Below are positions 32,620 through 41,365 of a stretch of 64,000 bases of DNA, piece after piece; within the stretch, counting starts at the first letter, position 1, and every line of letters begins with the position of its first letter. Both the position numbers and the translations under genes were made by a program. The stretch comes from Luteococcus sp038433155 (lineage in GTDB: Bacteria; Actinomycetota; Actinomycetes; Propionibacteriales; Propionibacteriaceae). Location of the stretch: assembly GCF_038433155.1 (NCBI RefSeq), contig NZ_JBCDMW010000035.1, forward strand, positions 30,775 to 94,774, in the 5' to 3' direction. The notes beneath the pieces are model-generated. The model ran no database searches. It was not told the DNA's origin and worked only from the letters and a program-made list of their open reading frames with translations.

Positions 32620-32895
32620 ATGACCGCCCTCACCCTGATCAATTCCTGCCAGGCCACCACCTGTTCCTTCAACCACGACGGCTGCGCGGCCGGCGCCATC
32701 ACCGTCGCGGGCACCGAGCAGGCCAGCTGCGCCACCTTCGTCCAGGTCGACGTCCGTGGCGGCCTGGAGAGCGCCAATGGCCAAGTCGGCGCCTGCCAGC
32801 ACCTGGAGTGCGTGAACAATGCCAACCTGCTCTGCCAGGCCCAGTCCATCCAGATCAGCGACGCCGGTGCCTGCCTGAGCTACCAGCAGGCCTGA
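32620..32895 (+). CDS. Small Cys-rich protein with two DUF1540 repeats
   Basis: A 91-residue protein with eight cysteines in two similar halves: CQATTCSFNHDGC...ASCATF and CQHLECVNNANLLC...GACLSY. Each half matches the DUF1540 metal-binding pattern (CxxxxC, then C, A/S and a late C). There is no signal peptide or membrane segment. AAGGAG lies 8 nt before the ATG. A DtxR-like box upstream suggests iron-dependent expression. It converges on a gene with a strong iron box. A role in metal binding or buffering is plausible but unproven. Confidence 0.85.
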   Translation: MTALTLINSCQATTCSFNHDGCAAGAITVAGTEQASCATFVQVDVRGGLESANGQVGACQHLECVNNANLLCQAQSIQISDAGACLSYQQA

Positions 32896-32940
32896 TTCCC
32901 TCCGGCTTCCCACGCCGGGGTTGCCCCCCCCCGACGCACC

Positions 32941-32980
32941 AGAACGCGGGTCACGTTCGCCCAAACGTGACCCGCGTTCT
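32941..32980. terminator. Bidirectional terminator between the DUF1540 and DUF2470 genes
   Basis: AGAACGCGGGTCACGTT and AACGTGACCCGCGTTCT form a perfect 17-bp stem with a 6-nt loop between two convergent genes. Confidence 0.85.
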
Positions 32981-32987
32981 GCCCTTG

Positions 32988-33818
32988 TCACGCGCCCGAT
33001 TCAGTTGCGTCCCACAATTCAGGCAGCGCGGGGTTCTGGAAGGCGATCCGCAGCACTTCCTGCCGCAGCGCGCGCAGTGAGCCCACACGGTGGGCGAAGT
33101 CCACCTGGACGGTCTGCACCCGATCCGCGGTGGTGACCATCACCGTCAGCCCTTGCGGGGCCACGTCCACCACCATGGCCCGATGCGCCAAGGAAGTGCA
33201 CAACTTCTGGTGCAGTACGACGCCGGAGCCGTCGCCCGGCCAATCCCCTTGGCTGACCATGCTGGCCCAGTGCGCCAGTTGCGCCTCGCCGTGCGACTCC
33301 ACCAGCTCAACCGCCGCCAACTCGTCGGCATGCAGTGGCCACGGTGTCGACTGCAGCGCCAGCGCCCGGTCAATCTCGGCGACCTGACCATGGGCGTGCA
33401 GCAGCAGCCGCTGCGGCAGCACGAGCGCCAGCAGCACGTCGTCGCACCCGATCAGCCCCGCCAGCTCGGCCGGGGGATCGGCCAGCGCCTCGGCCTGGCC
33501 GCGCCCCAGTGGCCAGAGCTCCGCCAGCGAATGCAGCGAGGCGGTCAAGACCCCCACCGATGCCAGCGGCGCCAGCTTGTCGATCCCCAACCGCACCTGC
33601 ACTGGAGCACCCAGTCGCCGCCCCCGCGGTGGGATGACGGCCACCAGCAGCCCACCCAGCTCATCGGACCAGCAGTGTGCCAGGGTCTCCAGATCGGCCA
33701 GCTCCGGGTCGGCATAGGCAACCAGACTGGCCCGCCCGGCACCCCGGAGCAGGCGTGCGGCCATGTCATGCGCCGCCCGCTGCGTCACACCATGGGCGGT
33801 GAGCTCGTGGGACTCCAT
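32988..33818 (-). CDS. DUF2470 domain protein, HugZ-like, iron-regulated
   Basis: A 276-residue cytosolic protein. The N-terminal half looks like a degenerate FMN-binding split barrel (RGAGRASLVAYADPE, LLVAVIPPRGRRL). The C-terminal 90 residues (SHGEAQLAHWASMV to MVVDVAPQGLTVMV to VDFAHRVGSLRALRQEVLRI) match DUF2470, found in HugZ-type haem oxygenase/haem-utilisation proteins. ATG 33818 has GAGGAGG at 4-nt spacing, and a 17-of-19 DtxR/IdeR box lies 15 nt further upstream. This implies repression by iron and a role in haem or iron use. Catalytic activity cannot be shown from sequence. Confidence 0.72.
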   Translation of the reverse strand: MESHELTAHGVTQRAAHDMAARLLRGAGRASLVAYADPELADLETLAHCWSDELGGLLVAVIPPRGRRLGAPVQVRLGIDKLAPLASVGVLTASLHSLAELWPLGRGQAEALADPPAELAGLIGCDDVLLALVLPQRLLLHAHGQVAEIDRALALQSTPWPLHADELAAVELVESHGEAQLAHWASMVSQGDWPGDGSGVVLHQKLCTSLAHRAMVVDVAPQGLTVMVTTADRVQTVQVDFAHRVGSLRALRQEVLRIAFQNPALPELWDATESGA

Positions 33819-33833
33819 CAGACCTCCTCGTCA

Positions 33834-33852
33834 ATAGGTAAGGCTAACCTAA
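33834..33852 (-). promoter_or_regulatory. DtxR/IdeR iron box
   Basis: On the minus strand the site reads TTAGGTTAGCCTTACCTAT, matching 17 of 19 positions of the classic box TTAGGTTAGCCTAACCTAA. It lies 15 nt upstream of the DUF2470 gene start, where bound regulator would block the promoter when iron is plentiful. Confidence 0.8.
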
Positions 33853-33903
33853 TAGAGTCCGACTCCGGTGGCAATCAGGGTGTCCACGGATGCCAATATC
33901 TAC

Positions 33904-33919
33904 ACCGTAGAATTACGGT
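33904..33919 (+). promoter_or_regulatory. Probable TetR operator over the CPBP-tetR promoter
   Basis: ACCGTA and TACGGT form a perfect inverted repeat with a 4-nt centre. TAGAAT (33908-33913), a good -10, lies within it, 12 nt before the ATG. The TetR gene downstream is the likely autoregulator. Confidence 0.55.
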
Positions 33920-33925
33920 CGAGTC

Positions 33926-34816
33926 ATGACCCTCACCACTGACCGCCTCGCCCGCCAGCCCCGCACCACGGCGCCGATCGATGCCGACGCCATCCGGCAC
34001 TATCGCCAGCCCGGGCTCTTCTTCGCCCTCTCCACCGCGATCCCGTGGGCCATGTGGCTGGCCGCCGGCCGACTCTCTCATCTGGACGATCCCTCGCACG
34101 CCGCGCGGCTGCTGACCTCCCTGCTGGGCTTCGGTGGCTTGTTCGCACCCCTGGCGGTTGCCGCGGTGCTGACCGTCCGCAATCCGCAGCTGCTGCGCGA
34201 CACCAGGCACCGCCTGACCAACTGGCGCCAGGTCAGCCCCGGCCTGGCGGCGCTGTCCGTGGTGCTGCTGCCCGCGGCCCTGCTGGCCGGAACCGCCATC
34301 TCACTGCTCTTCGGCTACCCCTCCGAGCAGTTCCAGCTGCGCAACGGCTTCTCCTTCACCTCCGGCGTCGCCCCCGCCTGGCTGGTGCTCGGTCTGGCAC
34401 CGATCGTCGAGGAGTTGGCCTGGCACAGCTACGGCACCGACGCCCTGGCCTCCCGCTGGACCATCTGGCGCAGCTCGATGGTCTTCGCCGCCATCTGGGC
34501 ACTGTGGCATCTGCCGCTGGCCGGGATCAAGGGCTATTACCAGGCCGAGGTGGTCGAGGTAGGGCTGCTCGCGTCGGTCAACTTCCTGGTCTCGATGTTC
34601 CCCTTCATGGTGCTGATGAACTGGCTCTACTATCGTTGCGGCCGCAACATCTGGATCCCCGTCCTGGTCCACCTGAGCGCCAACTACGGCAATGAGATCT
34701 TCCTGACCCATCCGGACACCAAGGCCCTGCAGACGTTGCTGTTGACCGCGCTGTGCGGCTGGGTGCTCTGGCATGACCGGGAACTCTTCTTCACCCGTCC
34801 AAAGGATCGACGATGA
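33926..34816 (+). CDS. CPBP-family intramembrane metalloprotease
   Basis: A 296-residue membrane protein with about eight transmembrane helices. The Abi/CPBP motifs are present: EELAWHSYG (motif 1, EExxxR variant with His in place of Arg), AIWALWHLPLA (motif 2) and LVHLSANYGNE (HxxxN). Members cleave membrane peptides or act in self-immunity to bacteriocins. It overlaps a TetR gene by 4 nt, suggesting an inducible two-gene operon. The variant first motif makes proteolytic activity less certain. Confidence 0.85.
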   Translation: MTLTTDRLARQPRTTAPIDADAIRHYRQPGLFFALSTAIPWAMWLAAGRLSHLDDPSHAARLLTSLLGFGGLFAPLAVAAVLTVRNPQLLRDTRHRLTNWRQVSPGLAALSVVLLPAALLAGTAISLLFGYPSEQFQLRNGFSFTSGVAPAWLVLGLAPIVEELAWHSYGTDALASRWTIWRSSMVFAAIWALWHLPLAGIKGYYQAEVVEVGLLASVNFLVSMFPFMVLMNWLYYRCGRNIWIPVLVHLSANYGNEIFLTHPDTKALQTLLLTALCGWVLWHDRELFFTRPKDRR

Positions 34817-35422
34817 CACCCCGCCCCGCCAGCACCAGCCAGCAGCAGGTCGTCGATGCCGCCCTGGCCCTGCTCGACGAACAAGGCCACGAGACCTTCA
34901 GCATGCGCAAGCTGGGCTCCCGGCTGGCAGTGGATCCGATGACCATCTACCACCACGTCCCCAGCAAGGCGGCCCTGTTCGACCTGGTGGTCGACGAGTT
35001 GTGGAGCGGCCTGCGGCCGACCACCGCGGGTGACTGGCGCGAGCAGGTGGCCAGTCTGGCGCACGAGCTGCGCCGGGTGCTGCTGGACCATCCGCGGCTG
35101 GTGCAGCTGGTGGCCACCCGCCCCATGGTGACGCCCCGCCTCATGGGGCTGGCCGATGACCTGGTCGGCCGGCTGGCCGCCGAGGGCCTGCCCCCGGCCG
35201 TTGCCATGCGGGTACTGGACTGCGTGGTGGCCTTCACCGTCGGGAAGGTGCAAGGCGAGGTCCGCCAACCCGTCGGGGGCGCCGACGCCGACCCGGAAGA
35301 GAGTCTGCGGGAGATGGCGGAGCACACCCCGCACCTGGCCCGGGCGCTGGCCACCGGCTACGGCTGGCAGCCCGACGAGGAGTTCGGGACGGGGCTCGCC
35401 GCCTTGCTGGCGGGCTGGCCGC

Positions 35423-35451
<29 letters not shown>
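34813..35451 (+). CDS. TetR-family transcriptional regulator
   Basis: A 212-residue regulator. The N-terminal helix-turn-helix is QQVVDAALALLDEQGHETFS followed by MRKLGSRLAVDPMTIYHHV and PSKAALFDLVVDELW, very close to class TetR itself; the C-terminal part looks like a TetR_C tetracycline-repressor-type domain. It is translationally coupled to the CPBP gene (ATGA). The inverted repeat at 33904-33919 is its likely operator. The ligand is unknown. The last 29 nt overlap the end of the convergent thioredoxin-domain gene. Confidence 0.9.
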
Positions 35452-37480
<2,029 letters not shown>

Positions 37481-37542
37481 GCGGACAGCCTAGCCGCCGG
37501 GAACCGGGGTCCGGCCGGACCGCGGAGGACTATCCTCGAGTC

Positions 37543-37737
37543 ATGAACCAGCTGACCCCCATGATGAGCAGTGGGATGCTCACCCTGTTGACCTTCTGCG
37601 TGATTGCCGGCTTCATCATCCTGGGCTCCCTCAGCCTGCGTCGCCACACCAAGCGGATCGATCCCGAGATCCCGTGGGAGTCCGAGATGACCGAGGAAGG
37701 CCGCGCCGCGCAGGCCTTCGAGCGCAGCAACATCTGA
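37543..37737 (+). CDS. Small single-span membrane protein
   Basis: A 64-residue protein: a transmembrane helix (MLTLLTFCVIAGFIILGSLS) followed by RRHTKRIDPEIPWESEM and a short acidic tail. The combination of a helix, a basic stop-transfer stretch and a conserved EIPWE-like motif recalls short conserved actinobacterial proteins near mca. TATCCT lies 9 nt before the ATG. It converges on mca and is divergent from the thioredoxin-domain gene. Function unknown. Confidence 0.75.
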   Translation: MNQLTPMMSSGMLTLLTFCVIAGFIILGSLSLRRHTKRIDPEIPWESEMTEEGRAAQAFERSNI

Positions 37738-37765
37738 CCGGGCGCCCAACGGCCCCGGGCCGGGC

Positions 37766-38683
37766 TCAGATGCTCCAGCCCTCGGCCGGATCACTGGCGC
37801 GGGGTGCCCGCAGGCCGGCGAACAGGTCGTCCTCCGGCAGCGTGGTGGGCACGCTGCTGTAGACCAGCTCGAAGTCCTCGGTGGGCCACACCCGCTGCTG
37901 CACCTCGGTGGGCACCGCGAACCACGGCCCGTCGGGGTCGATCTGGGTGGCGTGGGCCAGCAGCGCGGCGTCGCGCACCCCGAAGTACTCGGCGCACGGG
38001 ATCCGGGTGGTGATCCGCTTCTCGTACTCGAAGTCCTGCCACTTGGCCAGCCGGTCCACATAGGGCGATTCCAGGCCCTGTTCGTGCATCGCGGCGTCCA
38101 GGGCCGCCAGCCGCAGCCGGTGGAAGCCCATCTGGTAGTAGAGCTTGCTGACCCGCCAGGCCTGCCCCAGCCGGGGATGCTGGTTCGGGTCCCCGGCCTG
38201 CTGCACCGCCGCCATGGTGATGTTGTGGCACATGATGTGGTCCGGGTGCGGGTAGCCGCCCTTCTCGTCGTAGGTGGTGACCACCTGCGGCTTGAACTCG
38301 CGGATCAGGCGGACCAGTGGTTCGGCCGCCTTGTCCGGGTCCACCAGCCCGAAGCAGCCCTCCGGCAGCGGGGGCAGCGGGTCGCCCTCCGGGAAACCGG
38401 AGTCGATGTAGCCCAGCCAGCGCTGTTCGACGCCCAGGATCTCCCGGGCCCGGTCCATCTCCAGGTGCCGGATGGCGGCGATGTCCTTCCACACCTCGGG
38501 ACGGTCCATCTTGGGGTTCAGGACGCTGCCCCGCTCACCGCCGGTGCAGGTGGCCACCATCACCTCGACGCCTTCCGCCACGTACTTGGCCGTGGTGGCG
38601 GCACCCTTGCTCGACTCGTCGTCGGGATGGGCGTGGACGTGCAGCAGACGCAGGGGCTCGGACGCACTGGTGATTTCGGGCAT
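37766..38683 (-). CDS. mca: Mycothiol S-conjugate amidase
   Basis: A 305-residue zinc amidase that cleaves mycothiol S-conjugates to mercapturic acids and GlcN-Ins, the main actinobacterial thiol-detoxification step. The PIG-L/LmbE metal site is HVHAHPDDESSKGAATTAKY with GGYPHPDHIMCHN; TCTGGERGSVLNP is also characteristic. Mca is favoured over the paralogous deacetylase MshB because of length and gene context (DUF4307, greA). Two in-frame ATGs exist (38692 and 38683); the second lies 7 nt after a CACAAT box inside the palindrome at 38688-38705 and is chosen. Confidence 0.92.
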   Translation of the reverse strand: MPEITSASEPLRLLHVHAHPDDESSKGAATTAKYVAEGVEVMVATCTGGERGSVLNPKMDRPEVWKDIAAIRHLEMDRAREILGVEQRWLGYIDSGFPEGDPLPPLPEGCFGLVDPDKAAEPLVRLIREFKPQVVTTYDEKGGYPHPDHIMCHNITMAAVQQAGDPNQHPRLGQAWRVSKLYYQMGFHRLRLAALDAAMHEQGLESPYVDRLAKWQDFEYEKRITTRIPCAEYFGVRDAALLAHATQIDPDGPWFAVPTEVQQRVWPTEDFELVYSSVPTTLPEDDLFAGLRAPRASDPAEGWSI

Positions 38684-38687
38684 GGCG

Positions 38688-38705
38688 CCCATTGTGCACA
38701 ATGGG
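38688..38705. promoter_or_regulatory. 18-bp palindrome forming a mirrored mca/DUF4307 promoter
   Basis: CCCATTGTGCACAATGGG is perfectly palindromic. It places CACAAT, a -10-like hexamer, on each strand exactly 7 nt before a start codon: GTG 38710 on + and ATG 38683 on -. This suggests symmetrical, mutually exclusive leaderless promoters, or an operator over both. Confidence 0.6.
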
Positions 38706-38709
38706 AGCC

Positions 38710-39117
38710 GTGAGCACCCCCACCGCCGCTGACCGAGACCGGATCGCCGCCCGCTACCCCGTCTCCCCCGCCCGCCACAAGGTCTACCTGGGGCTGGTGA
38801 CGGTCTTGGCCGTCCTGCTGGCCGGGTGGCTGGCCTGGGCCGGAGGGCAGGCCGCCACCCCGGACGTGGTGGCCGACGTGCACAGCTTCCACGACGGCGG
38901 CGAACACCAGATCGTCGCGGACCTGCGGGTGCAGCGCGAGGACCCGTCGCGCCCCGCGGTCTGTACCCTGGAGGCCACCGCGGAGAACTTCGTGCGGGTG
39001 GGCGAGCTGGAGGCCACCATCCCACCGGGCACCCAGAAGATCACCCGGATCCAGATCCCGGTGCGCACCGTCAACCACGCGGTCAGCGTGACCGTGCAGG
39101 GCTGTCGCGCCGCCTGA
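38710..39117 (+). CDS. DUF4307 membrane protein
   Basis: A 135-residue protein with one transmembrane helix (YLGLVTVLAVLLAGWLAWAG, about residues 26-45) after the conserved RYPVSPARHKVYLG segment, and an extracellular beta-rich domain containing two Cys (AVCTLEATAENF, VQGCRAA). This is the Rv1081c family, found between mca and greA. The GTG start at 38710 is chosen from the mirrored promoter; an ATG at 38701 is in frame. Function unknown. Confidence 0.85.
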   Translation: MSTPTAADRDRIAARYPVSPARHKVYLGLVTVLAVLLAGWLAWAGGQAATPDVVADVHSFHDGGEHQIVADLRVQREDPSRPAVCTLEATAENFVRVGELEATIPPGTQKITRIQIPVRTVNHAVSVTVQGCRAA

Positions 39118-39146
39118 GAGCCCGGTCTGAAGAAGCCCCAAGCACC

Positions 39147-39175
39147 TTGGACCCAACCCGGTGCGCTGATAGGCT
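39147..39175 (+). promoter_or_regulatory. greA promoter
   Basis: TTGGAC (39147-39152) and TAGGCT (39170-39175) are spaced by 17 nt. The -10 is 6 nt before the ATG, so the greA transcript should be leaderless. Confidence 0.65.
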
Positions 39176-39181
39176 CTCGGG

Positions 39182-39688
39182 ATGGCTGAAAACGTTATCG
39201 ACACCATCTGGCTCACCCAGGAGGCTTTTGACAAGCTCTCCGAGGAATTGGCGTACCTCAAGGGTGAGGGCCGCACCGAGGTGACCCAGAAGATCGCCCA
39301 GGCCCGCGACGAGGGCGACCTGTCCGAGAACGGCGGCTATCACGCCGCACGTGAGGAGCAGGGCCAGATGGAGGCCCGGATCCTCCAGCTGGAGGACATG
39401 CTGCGGCGCGCCAAGGTGGGCGAGGCCCCCAAGACCGGAGAGGCCGCGCCCGGCACCCAGGTCACCGTCTGCTACTTCGGCGACGAGGACGACACCGACA
39501 CCTTCCTGCTGGGCTCCCGAGAGGTGATGGGCCTGGACGACTCCGTCGACATCCAGGTCTTCAGCCCGCAGTCCCCGCTGGGCGAGGCCGTGATCGGCAA
39601 GAAGGTGGGCGAGTCCACCAGCTACGAGGCCCCCAACGGCAAGTCCATCGAGGTCACCGTGCTGAAGGTGGAGACCTTCCAGGGCTGA
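39182..39688 (+). CDS. greA: Transcription elongation factor GreA
   Basis: A 168-residue factor that enters the RNA polymerase secondary channel and stimulates cleavage of backtracked RNA. The N-terminal coiled coil carries the tip motif ARDEGDLSENGGYHAA with the catalytic acidic pair; the C-terminal FKBP-like domain ends in YEAPNGKSIEVTVLKVE. It follows DUF4307 as in mycobacteria but has its own promoter, and is followed by a strong terminator. Confidence 0.97.
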   Translation: MAENVIDTIWLTQEAFDKLSEELAYLKGEGRTEVTQKIAQARDEGDLSENGGYHAAREEQGQMEARILQLEDMLRRAKVGEAPKTGEAAPGTQVTVCYFGDEDDTDTFLLGSREVMGLDDSVDIQVFSPQSPLGEAVIGKKVGESTSYEAPNGKSIEVTVLKVETFQG

Positions 39689-39710
39689 GCCCACACCCTT
39701 TCAAGCCTGG

Positions 39711-39746
39711 ACGGGCGCCCCGCACCGGATGGTGCGGGGCGCCCGT
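39711..39746 (+). terminator. Terminator after greA
   Basis: ACGGGCGCCCCGCACC and GGTGCGGGGCGCCCGT make a perfect 16-bp stem with a GGAT loop. It lies between greA and the convergent DUF2089 gene. Confidence 0.85.
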
Positions 39747-39783
39747 TCGTCTGCCCACCGACGGCCTCGACGGGCCCGGGCGA

Positions 39784-40209
39784 TCAGCCCCGGGCGATCA
39801 GCCGGGCGGCCTCGGCCGGGTCCAGCTGCCCCGCCGCCACCCGGGCCAACAGCTCGGCCCGGCTGGACGGAGACTCGGGCACAGCCTGTGGCTCGGCCAC
39901 GTCGTCGCCGGGCTCCGAACCCAGCTCTGGGATCCCCAGCTGCTGCAGCAGAGCACTGAGCCGGGCCCGCGCGGTCGGGTAGCTGACCTGCTGCTGCTTG
40001 GCCACCTCGCGCAGGTTCCCCCGGCTGGACAGGAAGACCGTAAGCAGCTCCAGCTGCTCGACGGAGAGCCGGCAGAACCCGCAGCGTTCGAAGTGTCCGC
40101 CCAGTTCACTGCCGCACCGCGGACAGCCCAGCCGGGTGGTGACCAGGTCACCGTCGGAGACCGGACAGTCCGCGGGCGCGCGATAGGGGCCATCGGCCGG
40201 GGAGTTCAT
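39784..40209 (-). CDS. DUF2089 zinc-ribbon/HTH protein
   Basis: A 141-residue protein. A short zinc ribbon (LGCPRCGSELGGHFERCGFC) is followed by a helix-turn-helix segment LELLTVFLSSRGNLREVAKQ then VSYPTARARLSALLQQLG, the DUF2089 hallmark, and ends in an acidic helix resembling the SHOCT-like segment of its neighbour (ARVAAGQLDPAEAARLIA). ATG 40209 overlaps the stop of the upstream gene (TGATG). It is probably a transcription factor for this operon. Confidence 0.87.
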   Translation of the reverse strand: MNSPADGPYRAPADCPVSDGDLVTTRLGCPRCGSELGGHFERCGFCRLSVEQLELLTVFLSSRGNLREVAKQQQVSYPTARARLSALLQQLGIPELGSEPGDDVAEPQAVPESPSSRAELLARVAAGQLDPAEAARLIARG

Positions 40210-41303
40210 CACAGGTCACCATCCTTCTGCTCGTGCTGCTGCTGGTCGTCGGGGACGGGCACGGCCTCGTGCTGCACGCTCGCGGCGCCCATCACGACGG
40301 CCAGGTCCAGCCGGCCCGTGCCCTCACCGGCCAGGTACTCATCCAGGGGGCCGGCCCCGCCGGGCCAGGTGATCCGGCCCAGGTGTGCGTCGGCATGCAC
40401 CGCGACGTGGGCGCCCTCGGTCAGCTGCACCGTCAGGTTCCCGGATTCGACGCGCACCCGGGAGCGCCCCTTGTCGAAGTGCCCGCGGGCGGTGACACTG
40501 CCGGCCTGCACCAGGGCGTCGGACACCTGGCGCACGTCGCCCAGCTGGGCGCCCCCAGCCGTGACCCGGACCCGGCCCAGCCAGGGCACGTTGAGGGTGG
40601 ACAGGCTGCCGGCGGTCACCTCCACGTCCACCGGGATGTTGGGATTGATCCGCAGCAGCAGCTCCTTTCCCAGCCCGATCTCACGCAGGTCCTCCAGGTT
40701 GAGGTTCTTCAGGCCGCCCAGCCCCTGGTTCAGCAGACTGCTGGTCAATGGGCTGCGCAAGACGCTGAATCCCCCCTTGCCGGCGGCCAGATCACCGTCG
40801 GAGGTGACCTCCAGCACAGCGCCACTGCGGCGCAGCACGTGGGGCCCGTCGGCGGCCAGGGTGGCGATGGTGGCGTCGCCGATGATCCGCACGCGACGGC
40901 CGGTGGCACGCACCATGATCCGTTGCACGCCGTGACTCCCCTCGGGGTGCACGGGCGTGACCGGGTCGGGCGATGGCTGGTGCTTTGGCGCGGCAGGCTG
41001 GTGCAGCGTCTCCTCCACGGTGTGCGCGGCCCCCATCGCGGCGCTCTGTGCGATGCCCGTGGCGGCGCCGAACAAGTCACGGGCGATGGCACCCCACGTG
41101 ACCTCGCCGGGGTCCTCGGCCGCCTGGGTCTCCTCGGCCCTGCCGGGGTCCTGGGCAGCGCCGGGCTGCTCGTCTTCCGCTCTCACCCCGCCATTGACAC
41201 CAGCGGCGGCGGCCGTGATGGCGTCGATCCTGCGGCCGGCCTCGTCGGCGTCGATCCGCCCGGCCGCCAGCTCCTGCAGAATGCGGTTCAGCTCTTCTTC
41301 CAT
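40209..41303 (-). CDS. DUF4097-like beta-repeat protein with SHOCT-like N-terminus
   Basis: A 364-residue protein. Residues 1-35 (LNRILQELAAGRIDADEAGR) form a short SHOCT-like helical pair; an acidic linker follows; about residues 120-345 are beta-strand repeats of the DUF4097/adhesin type (RIMVRATGRRVRIIGDATIA, VEVTAGSLSTLNVPWLGRV, VRVESGNLTVQL). No transmembrane helix or signal peptide is evident. It is coupled to the DUF2089 gene. Such pairs occur widely in Gram-positives, but their job is not established. Confidence 0.8.
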   Translation of the reverse strand: MEEELNRILQELAAGRIDADEAGRRIDAITAAAAGVNGGVRAEDEQPGAAQDPGRAEETQAAEDPGEVTWGAIARDLFGAATGIAQSAAMGAAHTVEETLHQPAAPKHQPSPDPVTPVHPEGSHGVQRIMVRATGRRVRIIGDATIATLAADGPHVLRRSGAVLEVTSDGDLAAGKGGFSVLRSPLTSSLLNQGLGGLKNLNLEDLREIGLGKELLLRINPNIPVDVEVTAGSLSTLNVPWLGRVRVTAGGAQLGDVRQVSDALVQAGSVTARGHFDKGRSRVRVESGNLTVQLTEGAHVAVHADAHLGRITWPGGAGPLDEYLAGEGTGRLDLAVVMGAASVQHEAVPVPDDQQQHEQKDGDL

Positions 41304-41315
41304 GTCACCAATGTA

Positions 41316-41348
41316 AAACCGCCCCTTCCATTGTGGAAGGAGCGGTTT
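41316..41348 (-). terminator. Terminator after the AI-2E transporter gene
   Basis: On the minus strand AAACCGC-TCCTTCC pairs with GGAAGG-GGCGGTTT (one mismatch) around a 5-nt loop, followed by TTACA. It separates the AI-2E transporter gene from the DUF4097 gene on the same strand. Confidence 0.7.
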
Positions 41349-41365
41349 ACAGTTTGCGGGGCCAC

